A stretch of DNA of 64,000 nt from Olivibacter sp. SDN3. Lineage in GTDB: Bacteria; Bacteroidota; Bacteroidia; Sphingobacteriales; Sphingobacteriaceae. Under the pieces are notes generated by a model that ran no database searches, was not told the origin of the DNA, and was given only the letters and a program-made list of their open reading frames with translations. Positions 53,803 to 63,700 of this stretch are shown here, in pieces (the stretch's first letter is position 1; each line of letters begins with the position of its first letter). The stretch is taken from positions 5,084,001-5,148,000 of the forward strand of contig NZ_CP060497.1 of NCBI RefSeq assembly GCF_014334135.1. Direction: 5' to 3'. A program made the translations under genes and the position numbers.

Positions 53803-56139
53803 ATGCCAGATCATCGTTTTCACACGCTTAAGAGAAAGATATTCCATATCATAGCCTTTCTACGTCCATTAAAAACAACACTATACATATGTGGCGCTGC
53901 TGTTTTAATAACAGCTACTCTATTTTACATAGCAAACTACTTTCTAAACTTGTATAGCCACATTGGTATAGGCTATGCATTGTTATTATTAGCCTTATAC
54001 ATCATCGTTGGATTGATCATATCTTTTGTGGTTGCTTATCTCGTTAAATTTATTGGCCGTCTTCCCCCTCTCCTAATAATCGCTGTTATCTTCACCATCT
54101 TAGTTATCTTTTATTATTACAAACTTGGGAAAACGTATGGCTGGACATTGATTGCTATATTGATGCTCTTCCCATCTTTTTTTGTCGGGGGATTGTATGC
54201 CCTGCACAACAATAAATCCGAGAAAAAAAGGAGGTATCTTCAAATTACCGTATCTGTTATCGGAATCCTGGGAATATTCACCAGTGCTTATCTATTGCTT
54301 TATCCTGGGAAGGACATACAAGCTCCGATTAATGCCAAATCGTTAAGCAATGCGCCGGAACCAATAGAAGCGCTAGATCCATCACTACCAGGAACAGCTG
54401 AAGTCGCCTACTTATGTTATGGAAGCGGAAAAGACAAGTATAGGGACATATATGGCGCTGGGACGACCATTAAAACACCATCAGTGGATGCTTCCTTTTT
54501 ATTAAAATCCTGGAAGGGATTTACGGGTAAATTACGCACTAAATACTTTGGATTTGATCAGACAGCACTTCCCTTAAATGCCCAAGTTTGGTATCCGAAA
54601 CATGCAGAGGCAGCATCTCCTCTAGTACTGATTGTTCACGGAAACCATCTAGCACAGGATTATTCAGATGGAGGCTACGATTACTTGGGAGAATTGCTAG
54701 CTAGTAAAGGATATGTTGTGGCTTCGGTGGATGAAAATTTTTTGAATGGAAGTTTCACCGATCTTTACAAAGGAGGATTGGAGAAAGAAAACGGTACCCG
54801 TGGATGGTTGTTATTAAAGCATCTTGAATTATGGAGAAAATGGAATGATGATCCGTCAAGTAATTTTTATAAAAAAATTGATATGGAACGTATCGCATTG
54901 ATCGGTCATTCAAGAGGAGGAGAAGCAGTTGGACATGCAGCTTTCTTTAACACCCTGCCTTGCTTTCCCGACCACGCCCAGGAACGTTTTAATTTCAACT
55001 TCAATATCCAATCGGTTATTGCTATCGCTCCCGTAGATGGCCAATACAAACCGGCGTCTATTTTGACCCCTTTAAAAGATATTAATTATTTTGTGATTCA
55101 TGGCAGCCATGATATGGATATGCAATCATATGGCGGATTAAGCACATATAATCGTATAAAATTTTCCAATGGTTTCGAAGGTTTTAAAGCCGGTCTGTAT
55201 ATCCATCGAGCTAATCATGGGCAATTCAACACCTCATGGGGTAGGCGTGATAATTGGAGTCCTTCCATTAATCAATTCAATTTGAAACAATTAATGTCAG
55301 CAGAGCAACAGCAGCAGATTGCGAAAGTTTATATCAGTTCTTTTCTGGAAACGACTCTTCGTGATCAATTGGTTTACAAACCTTTATTCATGGATTACCG
55401 CTTTGCCCGTCAATGGTTGCCCAATGAAATATACCTCAACCAGTTTGAAGACAGCAAAACTTTTCTCATCGCAGATTATGAAGAAGATTTAGACCTACAG
55501 AGCGCGACAATCGGTGATAGTGTAATTTCCAGTAATCATTTAAGTGTATGGCATGAACAACAACAGGAACTTATGTGGGGTAATGCACTATCGAGGGCCG
55601 CTTATATTGGATGGGATTGGTCTGCTGTTGATACGCTTGTTGGCTCTTATACGTTCAACTTACCAGATTCGCTTCCAAAAGACATAGCCAACACGCTCCT
55701 TACCTTTACTTTAGCTACAAGCGAAGAAGATGCTGCTCACCAAGAAAAAGGCAAGAAAAAAGAAAACACGGCAAAGGACAATCAAAATAGAACCAAGGAA
55801 GATGAAGAAAATATTAAGAAAAAAGATAAAGATAGCGAAGAAAAACCGATTGATTTCTCTATTGAATTAGTTGATCAAAATGACGAAAAAATACGCTTTC
55901 TATTGAGCGAATGCAGCGCTTTACAACCACAGATTAAGAAGAAGATCACGAAATTTGCTTTCCTCAATCAATGGAGCGATGCCGAGGCCATTTCTGATTT
56001 CTTTTATTTTGACCTACAAAATTTACAGCGGGCAAATCCGACTTTTTCCTTTAACCATTTAAAGAAAATCAGCTTTATATTCGACCAAATCAATAAAGGT
56101 GTCATCATATTAGATAATGTCGGCTTTATTGAAAAATAA
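53803..56139 (+). CDS. Membrane-anchored alpha/beta hydrolase with charged insert, function unknown
   Basis: The 778-residue protein begins with five predicted membrane segments (about residues 25-170). A large extracytoplasmic alpha/beta hydrolase domain follows with the nucleophile in GHSRGGEAVGH (Ser about 368), acid in HGSHDMDMQ and histidine in RANHGQFN. This set is reminiscent of cutinase/PET-hydrolase-type and dienelactone-type hydrolases. A C-terminal beta domain is interrupted by a Lys/Glu-rich low-complexity segment (about residues 645-685). The arrangement is not one I can name. The gene is alone, divergent from the TonB receptor; substrate unknown. Confidence 0.7.
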   Translation: MPDHRFHTLKRKIFHIIAFLRPLKTTLYICGAAVLITATLFYIANYFLNLYSHIGIGYALLLLALYIIVGLIISFVVAYLVKFIGRLPPLLIIAVIFTILVIFYYYKLGKTYGWTLIAILMLFPSFFVGGLYALHNNKSEKKRRYLQITVSVIGILGIFTSAYLLLYPGKDIQAPINAKSLSNAPEPIEALDPSLPGTAEVAYLCYGSGKDKYRDIYGAGTTIKTPSVDASFLLKSWKGFTGKLRTKYFGFDQTALPLNAQVWYPKHAEAASPLVLIVHGNHLAQDYSDGGYDYLGELLASKGYVVASVDENFLNGSFTDLYKGGLEKENGTRGWLLLKHLELWRKWNDDPSSNFYKKIDMERIALIGHSRGGEAVGHAAFFNTLPCFPDHAQERFNFNFNIQSVIAIAPVDGQYKPASILTPLKDINYFVIHGSHDMDMQSYGGLSTYNRIKFSNGFEGFKAGLYIHRANHGQFNTSWGRRDNWSPSINQFNLKQLMSAEQQQQIAKVYISSFLETTLRDQLVYKPLFMDYRFARQWLPNEIYLNQFEDSKTFLIADYEEDLDLQSATIGDSVISSNHLSVWHEQQQELMWGNALSRAAYIGWDWSAVDTLVGSYTFNLPDSLPKDIANTLLTFTLATSEEDAAHQEKGKKKENTAKDNQNRTKEDEENIKKKDKDSEEKPIDFSIELVDQNDEKIRFLLSECSALQPQIKKKITKFAFLNQWSDAEAISDFFYFDLQNLQRANPTFSFNHLKKISFIFDQINKGVIILDNVGFIEK

Positions 56140-56197
56140 CGCAGCAGGCATAATTATCCATATTTGATTAAGCTATTATCGAAAAGAGAAGCTGGTT

Positions 56198-57520
56198 TTA
56201 TTCTATACCCAGCCCTTTTTGTATTTCCTCCAAGCTTTTACCTTTAGTTTCCGGTATAAACTTCCATATAAATAGGAAAGCGAGAAACATCATCGCTGCA
56301 TAAAAAATAAAGGAATAAAAACCGCCCATTTCACTTCCTTCTACCACAATAGGAAACACCCACGAAATAATAGCTGCCATGATCCAGTGGGTAAAGCTTC
56401 CCAGTGAGCCTCCTTGCGACCGTACCGAATTCGGAAAGATCTCTGATATAAAAACCCAAATAACCGCACCCTGCGAAAAAGAAAAGAAAGCGACAAAACC
56501 AATTAAATAGTAAATGACATTTTTATCTGCCATTGCAGGGTTATTGAAAGACATTGCCGTAAGCAGTAAAAAAAAGACCATACCTGCCGCCCCGATTAAT
56601 AGTAAAAGCTTACGCCCAAACTTATCAATTACGGTCATAGCAAAAGCTGTAAAGATAAAATTCGCTAGGCCAATATAAACAGATTGCTGAAAAGCATCTG
56701 CTCTGTCAAAACCTGCCATTGCAAAAATTCTCGGTGCATAATAAAGAATAGCATTTATTCCCGACAGCTGATTAAACATCGCTAATAGTATTGCGTAAAA
56801 AATAGGCTTATTGTATTTTCCATTGAATAAATTTTCCTTAATTCCCGAGCTCGCCAGCGTATGTTCTTCCTTTATTAATTCTATGGCCCTTTGTTCGCCC
56901 AACCGTAAAAAAATAGCTGCGGCCTCTTTGTCCTTTCCATTAATTGCCAACCACCGCGGGCTTTCCGGGATCAACTGCAATAAAGCAAAGAAAAGAATAG
57001 CAGGTACAGCCATGATTCCTAACATATAACGCCAAGATTCATCACCCCCGATACCGGAAATGATATAATTTGTTAGATAGGCAATTAAAATACCCCCTAC
57101 AATATTCAATTGAAACATACCTGCCAAGCGACCGCGGTTTCTTGCCGGAGAAATTTCCGCGATATACATGGGGCCCACCACCGAAGAAGCCCCTACTGCA
57201 ATTCCTCCAAGAAATCTAAAAATGACAAATAGCAACCATTGCGATACAAGCGCACATCCAATAGCCGAAAAAAGATATAATAGCCCAATAATTATTAACA
57301 TCTTTTTCCTGCCATATAACTGCGCTGGTGTTCCAATAATAAGTGAACCCAGTACCGTTCCGATTAAACTCGCAGCAACCGTAAAGCCAAGCCAAAAAGC
57401 GTCAAGTGACCAAAACTGCTGTATAGTACTTTCAGCTCCAGAAATTACCGCGGTTTCAAAACCAAAAAGAAAACCACCTAACGCGGCTATTAGTGCTATT
57501 TTTGTAGGGTATGTAAACAT
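56198..57520 (-). CDS. MFS sugar porter (XylE/Glc-facilitator family)
   Basis: The 440-residue permease has the sugar-porter marks: GFLFGFETAVISGA in TM1, YGRKK between TM2 and TM3, RFLGGIAVGASSVVGPMYIAEISPARNRGRL in TM4-5, PESPRWL after TM6, DKFGRK and the C-terminal PETKGKSLEEI. About 12 membrane segments. It imports a hexose, pentose or uronate by proton symport. It reads in the direction of the SusC/SusD/GH88 genes upstream, separated from GH88 by the inverted-repeat element, and may take up the monosaccharides released by that locus. Confidence 0.93.
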   Translation of the reverse strand: MFTYPTKIALIAALGGFLFGFETAVISGAESTIQQFWSLDAFWLGFTVAASLIGTVLGSLIIGTPAQLYGRKKMLIIIGLLYLFSAIGCALVSQWLLFVIFRFLGGIAVGASSVVGPMYIAEISPARNRGRLAGMFQLNIVGGILIAYLTNYIISGIGGDESWRYMLGIMAVPAILFFALLQLIPESPRWLAINGKDKEAAAIFLRLGEQRAIELIKEEHTLASSGIKENLFNGKYNKPIFYAILLAMFNQLSGINAILYYAPRIFAMAGFDRADAFQQSVYIGLANFIFTAFAMTVIDKFGRKLLLLIGAAGMVFFLLLTAMSFNNPAMADKNVIYYLIGFVAFFSFSQGAVIWVFISEIFPNSVRSQGGSLGSFTHWIMAAIISWVFPIVVEGSEMGGFYSFIFYAAMMFLAFLFIWKFIPETKGKSLEEIQKGLGIE

Positions 57521-57624
57521 ATATTATCGGTATTTATCATTCATAAATGGTTAAGAAAATGCTATATTAAACCGAGCAAACTTAGATAAAATGCTTTACA
57601 TTCAAAAACACAACATAACTAAAA

Positions 57625-57783
57625 CAGGGATTTCGCTTTTAACAAAATTGAATTGGTTTTGCGCCCGTTGCTCCACGTCTGGATCCGGGCGCAGCTTTGG
57701 ATGCGCATAAGCAACCTTGTGACGTGAGCAGAGCGAGCGTTAATTGCGTGGCGTATCCAAAATGCTTAAAAGCGAAATCCCTG
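57625..57783. repeat. 159 bp structured element with perfect 18 bp terminal inverted repeats
   Basis: The ends are CAGGGATTTCGCTTTTAA (57625-57642) and its exact reverse complement (57766-57783). Inside are GCGCCCG/CGGGCGC (57661-57667, 57686-57692) and TTTGGATGCGC paired with GCGTATCCAAA (57696-57706, 57751-57761, one mismatch). The interior is richer in G and C than its flanks. There is no open frame and no evident target duplication. It starts 5 bp after the GH88 stop. The layout is that of a miniature inverted-repeat element or a folded RNA. Confidence 0.7.
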
Positions 57784-57788
57784 ATCGA

Positions 57789-59003
57789 TTAGTCCTCACT
57801 TAACCGCTTTTTATAACGCATGAGTGCCTCAATATAATAGTAGTCTGCATAGGTGAGTGGTACATCGACTTCCGAATTGCCTGGAATGTTACCCACGGAA
57901 TGCAAGAGTATAAAGCCTCCATTACTGCCTGTAGGGGCTTTGTATGCATCTGAAGAGAGACTTTTCAGCATCCGCTCCGAAGCTTGAAGATATTTTGTAG
58001 CCGTACCGCCTTCAGCAAAAGTACTTAATTCCAACAAAGCGGAGGCTATAATAGCAGCGGCAGAAGCATCCCGTTTGGCATCCGGAATATCTTCCGCATC
58101 AAAATCCCAATAAGGCACGCCATCTTCCGGAAGGTTTGGATGATCTAGGATAAAGTCTGCAATGTACTGTGCCTGGTCCAAGTAAGCTTGGTCTTTCGTG
58201 TCGCGGTACATCATGGTGTAACCATACAAGCCCCAAGCCTGGCCCCTAGCCCAAGCGGATTCATGTGTCGCTCCCTGTGCCGTATGACGGTTACGGACCT
58301 CTCCGCTTAATGTATCATAGTCGATCACATGGTACGAACTGTAATCATCCCGAAAGTGATTTTTCAAGGTGGTACGCGCATGTGTATCGGACATTTCGGC
58401 ATACTTCGGATCACCGCTTTCGCGGGACGCCCAATTCAAGAACTCCAGATTCATCATATTATCGATAATTACAGGGAACTGCCATTTATCTCCATTATGA
58501 TCCCAGGAACGAATGCATCCCACAGTGGTGTTAAAACGGGTACCCAAAGATTCTGCTCCCCTTAACATGATTGCCCGGTAAGCCGAGTCGGGCGCTAAAC
58601 GATGTGCATTTCCAAAACTACAGTATAGCATGAACCCGAGATCATGCGTACCGGTATTGTCCTTCTCTTTCTCTAATTGGGACAACTTTGCTTGGGCTTC
58701 TTTCAGCAGTGCTTCATCACCGGAGAACTCGTAAAGATATAGGAGACTGCCTGGATAAAATCCAGAAGTCCACCAACGTGTCCCGCTCGTTTCCAATGAA
58801 TCATCCCGCTGGTAATATGTTTTGGGTAAGGCATCGGGTTCGAGCCGGTTCGCCATCACTTGATATTGCGCTACGGCATCTTGTAACTGTTTGTCGACAA
58901 AATCGGCGTTGAGAGCATACTCATCTTTTTCAGGAGCTTGACAAGCAAAAAGGCCGACGAGTAACAAATAGCAAAGGGATTGAAGATACTTCATGTCATT
59001 CAT
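57789..59003 (-). CDS. GH88 unsaturated glucuronyl hydrolase lipoprotein
   Basis: The 404-residue exported protein has a lipobox (LLVGLFAC, Cys21) and an (alpha/alpha)6 barrel. The two family aspartates are in THDLGF (D121) and IDNMMNL (D181), with WARGQAWGLYGY near residue 251. GH88 removes a 4,5-unsaturated glucuronyl or galacturonyl residue from oligosaccharides made by lyases (chondroitin, heparin, hyaluronan, xanthan or pectin type). ATG at 59003 or 58994. It follows SusD by 58 bp and is the only hydrolase of this small locus. The KdgF-like cupin at 26395 would process its product. Confidence 0.93.
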   Translation of the reverse strand: MNDMKYLQSLCYLLLVGLFACQAPEKDEYALNADFVDKQLQDAVAQYQVMANRLEPDALPKTYYQRDDSLETSGTRWWTSGFYPGSLLYLYEFSGDEALLKEAQAKLSQLEKEKDNTGTHDLGFMLYCSFGNAHRLAPDSAYRAIMLRGAESLGTRFNTTVGCIRSWDHNGDKWQFPVIIDNMMNLEFLNWASRESGDPKYAEMSDTHARTTLKNHFRDDYSSYHVIDYDTLSGEVRNRHTAQGATHESAWARGQAWGLYGYTMMYRDTKDQAYLDQAQYIADFILDHPNLPEDGVPYWDFDAEDIPDAKRDASAAAIIASALLELSTFAEGGTATKYLQASERMLKSLSSDAYKAPTGSNGGFILLHSVGNIPGNSEVDVPLTYADYYYIEALMRYKKRLSED

Positions 59004-59061
59004 GTCTTATTATTTTTTTATTAGTTTTGATTCGTGAAATTCAATACGCTTATCGCTTTTC

Positions 59062-60570
59062 CTAATAACCCGGATTCTGCGGTAACAGATTAGGATTTCT
59101 TCCAATTTCTTCTTGCGGAATAGGCAATAATGCATGAAATTCCCGCACATTCGGACGACTTTCATATGCATCATTGCTTGTAAAAGCTTCAACCACGACT
59201 CCCCAACGTTTCAGGTCATACCACCTTTTCCATTCAAAAGCCAGTTCTATCCGCCTTTCTTCCCATACAGCATCTCTAAACTGCTCCTGACTTAAACCGT
59301 TCGCCAAATCTTCCGGATATGTCCTAGGCCCATCCGGTGTATTCCGAGCTCTGGCCCGTACCGCGTTAATATACTGATAAGCCTGTGCATTCGGGCCTCC
59401 ATTTTGTTCGTTGATAGCTTCGGCAGCCATCAGCAATACTTCAGCATAACGAAATATGACATGCTTTATATCAGAATCTGCACCTTCCGCATTTGCATTA
59501 GCGCCTGGATATAAACACCATTTAGCCGTATGGATACGCGGCCAACGCCATTGCTGATAAGGTGTCATTACACCACGAACTGGCGTTTCGGTCAAATAGC
59601 TTACCTGTTTGCGGTAATCTTCACCAGCAAAACTGTTATACATTCCGGGAGACGGTACAATAACACTCCATCCCAACATATCAGCGTCCCGTACACCTGT
59701 CATGGGTGCCGTGTAATCCTGGTTCGATTCATTTTCACCCGTAATACCTCCGGTAAAATCGGCCACCCAAACATGCTCCGACTGATGCCCCAAGTCTGCA
59801 TTCCAGAGATTCTGAAAATCTTGAACCAAACTGTATTGATAGGTAGCGGCCTGATTAATGACTTCTTCGGCATGTACAACTGCCTGACTCCACTCTTGCA
59901 TAACCATGTACACAGAAGCCAGTAAGGTATGAGCTACACCTTTCGTAGGTCTTGATTTTAAACCATTGGCAAAAGTATTCGGTAAATTGGAAATCCCAAA
60001 TTCACAATCGTCAATAATATGCTGGTAAACTTCCGCAGCCGGCGTTCGGTTAACGTCAGTAATCGTTGTAGGATCCGTTACAAATTCGCCAATGTAGGGA
60101 ACATCCCCAAAAAGTTGAACCAAATGGTAATAGTTCAATGCCCGTAAAACGCGGGCTTCCGCAATTAAAGCAGCTTTACGTTCTTCATTCATATCCACAT
60201 TCGGTATACCGCTGATTGCCGCATTGGCCGCACCGATACCCAAATAAGCTGTACGCCAAACGGCTAAGACATCCTGATTACTGGCATCATGTGTAAATCC
60301 GTTAAGTTGAATACGGCTGGACTGTGTACCGATATCGGCAATGTCGCAATCGTCTCCCAGCAATTGCAATACCATTGTCAATCGCCTACCATAATAATCT
60401 GCGTTAGCCAGCAAGCTGTATATACCCATCACACTCGCTTCGGCGTCAGCCTCTGAGTTAAAATATTGATCGGGAACCAATATACTAACAGGTTCTTCAT
60501 CCAGTTTCGTACAAGAAAATGCCCCGAACAGCAAGGTGCTTAACAATATATATTTAAGATTTCTTTTCAT
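59062..60570 (-). CDS. RagB/SusD-family surface glycan-binding lipoprotein
   Basis: The 502-residue lipoprotein (FGAFSC, Cys20) has the SusD fold: TPR-like helices with LNYYHLVQLFGDVPYI, RPTKGVAHTLLASVYM and YINAVRARARN, then WEERRIELAFEWKRWYDLKRWG and the terminal PNLLPQNPGY. It binds the polysaccharide at the cell surface and caps the SusC channel. It is separated from SusC by 147 bp, longer than most pairs, but nothing is evident in the gap. Confidence 0.93.
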   Translation of the reverse strand: MKRNLKYILLSTLLFGAFSCTKLDEEPVSILVPDQYFNSEADAEASVMGIYSLLANADYYGRRLTMVLQLLGDDCDIADIGTQSSRIQLNGFTHDASNQDVLAVWRTAYLGIGAANAAISGIPNVDMNEERKAALIAEARVLRALNYYHLVQLFGDVPYIGEFVTDPTTITDVNRTPAAEVYQHIIDDCEFGISNLPNTFANGLKSRPTKGVAHTLLASVYMVMQEWSQAVVHAEEVINQAATYQYSLVQDFQNLWNADLGHQSEHVWVADFTGGITGENESNQDYTAPMTGVRDADMLGWSVIVPSPGMYNSFAGEDYRKQVSYLTETPVRGVMTPYQQWRWPRIHTAKWCLYPGANANAEGADSDIKHVIFRYAEVLLMAAEAINEQNGGPNAQAYQYINAVRARARNTPDGPRTYPEDLANGLSQEQFRDAVWEERRIELAFEWKRWYDLKRWGVVVEAFTSNDAYESRPNVREFHALLPIPQEEIGRNPNLLPQNPGY

Positions 60571-60717
60571 CTGTTTATTTCTTTGTTGTCAATTGTCAGA
60601 TGGAGCCTTTGACCAAATTAATCATTACTTCGTGTGTTTTCATGAACGTCATCAAAAGCAGACATGAATATGCATAATGATTATTTTAATCCTATCAGGG
60701 TTCATCGTTTATTTTTT

Positions 60718-63700
60718 CTAAAATCCGACATTAATGCCAACCGTGTAGGACTTGATATTTGGATACCCCATATAGTCCAACCCTACATTGCGGTTCGAGT
60801 CCTGAAAACTAACCTCTGGATCAAAGCCCTTATAATTCGTAAACGTGAGCAAGTTTTGGGCACTCGCAAAAATGCGTAAACGAGCCACTTGCAATTTTCC
60901 CAACATAAATTGAGGCAGATTATATCCCAACGCAATATTCTTTAAACGAAGGTAGGAACCGTCTTCTACCCAGCGAGACGAAACCTCTGGATTGTTGGCA
61001 GCGCTAGCGCGAGGCACGTTCGTGTTGGTATTACTTGGTGTCCACCGGTTCAAGGCATCTTTCGTAGCATTCCCCTTTCCCGCCATCCAATCCAACTCCA
61101 TGCGTGTAATATTCAACATATCATTACCATAAGAACCCTGGAAAAAGATATTTAAATCAAAATTTTTGTATTTAAAATCATTGTTAAAGCCAAAAATAAA
61201 ATCCGGATGCGGGTTTCCGATAATGGTACGGTCATCGGCGTTGACCACCCCGTCAGCCCCTTCAACTAAATTATTATCGGCGTTTCTGCCGTAAATATCA
61301 CGATACTTCACGTCTCCTGGTTGTTTTCCGGGTTGAACGCTAAAATCATCTCCTTCCTGATAAACGCCGTCAAAGATCCATCCGAAAAAAGCGCCAACAA
61401 CTTCGCCTTCCCGTAAAATCTGTGATTCCGTAGATAACATATGGCCAGGTATGGTATTGTACCGAATATCTCCTCCTGGTAATTCCAGAATCCTATTGCG
61501 ATTAAACGTAATATTGAAATCACTGTTCCATTTAAACTCACCGTCCAAATTAACGGTTTGAAGGGCAAATTCCCAGCCTTTATTTTCTACACTTCCGATA
61601 TTTTGTAAGGAAGTAGTGAAGCCTGAATATAACGGTAAGGGAACTTCGTAAAGCAAATCTGTAGTTTTCTTGTAATAATAATCGATCGCCAAATTAACCC
61701 GCCCATTCAAAAAGCCTACATCCAATCCCACATCGGTCTGCTTGGTTGTCTCCCACGTTAAATTTGGATTGGCTACGTTTGTTGGACGAACGGCATTCAC
61801 GGGCATACCTCCCACCGTTGTCAATGTAGGAGAAAAACGTGCAAGTGATTGATAAGAACCGATTTCAGAATTCCCGGTCTCACCGAAACTAGCCCTTATC
61901 TTCAAGTTGCTAATACCCTCCACCTGCTGCATAAAGGGTTCCTGGCTGACGTTCCAAGCCAATGCACCGGAAGGAAAGAAGGCCCATTTATTATTAGTTC
62001 CAAAACGGGATGACCCATCATAACGACTGGTTACCGTCAATAGATATCTTCCTTTGTAACTGTAATTTAATCGACCATAAAAAGAAGACATGATCCAGTC
62101 AATTAATTCTGAAGCTGCATTTTGATAGTTTGAACCCGCACCCAGATTCCAAAAAGAAAAATTATCGGAAATAAAATTTCGATTATTTGCCTGCCAGGTT
62201 TCATTTCGTGAACTCTGATAAGAGTATCCGGCCATGGCATTTAGGTGATGGTCTTCATTGAACGAGCGGTCGTAGGTTAAGAAATTCTCATTAATAATAT
62301 TGGTATTCTTATGTGCCGCCACCGATCCCACGCCGCCAAAATTTCTTCCTTCAACCAAAGCGGTGGAGATGTAATTCCCTGTACGTTGATTACTAATCTG
62401 TACCCCTAAAGTAGTTCTGAACTTCAGATCGGTCAATAATTCCACTTCCCCAAAGGCATTCCCCTGAAAAAGGTCGGTTACAACTTCATTTTCACGCTCA
62501 CGGGCTACGGCAACAGGATTATCATGAGGGTCGCCTACTTGTTTCAGGGTGTAACTTCCCTCTTCAGTATACACGCCCTGCACTGGCTCAAAACGCAGGG
62601 CACCTGAGATTACTCCCGCACCACTGGTTCCACTGCTGGTTTCTTGGGTCCGCACGCCATTCAATGTGTTTCGGTTAAAAAAAAGACGCGTGCCTACCTT
62701 CACCCTGTCCGATATGGCCATATCGAGATTAGAGGTGCCTGATAAACGCCTGAAATCTGAGTTAAGAACGGTCCCCTTCTGTCCATAATGATTGATGGCG
62801 GTATAATACCGTACATTTTCACTCCCTCCGGATACTGTCAATTGGTTATTTGCTAGATTTCCGGTGCGAAAGATAAGATCTTGCCAATCGGTGCCTTCTC
62901 CATAAGACGCCGGATTAGGATAAGGCACCTCATTATTACCACTGTTTATATAGATATCATTGATATAGTCCGCAAACTCAGCTCCGTTTAAAAGTTCCAA
63001 GCGCTTTCCTATTTCCTGGATCGCAAAGGAATTGTTCAGGTCAATAGCAGGCTTACCTACTTTCCCTTTTTTTGTGGTGATCATAATCACACCATTCGCT
63101 CCTCTAGACCCATATATCGCCGTTGCCGAGGCATCTTTTAGGACCTCCACCGATTCTACATCCTCAGGCGGTGGCGGTGTACTCCCCGGAAAACCGTCAA
63201 CTACATACAAGGGATCGCTGCTGGCGTTAATAGAGGTACCTCCCCTGATTCGCACCCTGGGGGCCCTTCCCGGCTCTCCGTTGATGCTGGATACCGCAAC
63301 ACCCGGAGCGCGCCCTTGTAAGGCTTGTGCTGTTCCAGCTAATGGAAAGGCACTGATTTCAGAAGAAGATACGGATGAAACAGCACCCGTCAAATCACTT
63401 TTCCGCTGTGTACCGTATCCCACCACGACCACTTCGTCAAGAGCTGAATCTTCTTCTATTAAGGTAATGCTTATCGTGGTTTGTCCATTCAAGGGTATTT
63501 CTTGACGTTGAAAACCTAAAGAGCTTATAATGATGACCGCATCGGCGGGGACGTTTAAGGAAAAGTTTCCTTGCTCATTAGACAATGTCCCCCTATTGGC
63601 CATCCCTTTCACGCTAATAGATACACCAGAAAGCGCCAGTCCATTTTCGTCAATCACCTTACCTTGGACAGTGATATCCTGCACTTTAAATGCGGTATGC

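Noticed and set aside
57543-57788. The inverted-repeat element considered as an insertion sequence
   Set aside because: At 159 bp it is too short to encode a transposase, no frame is open across it and no target duplication is visible; it is kept only as a repeat element.
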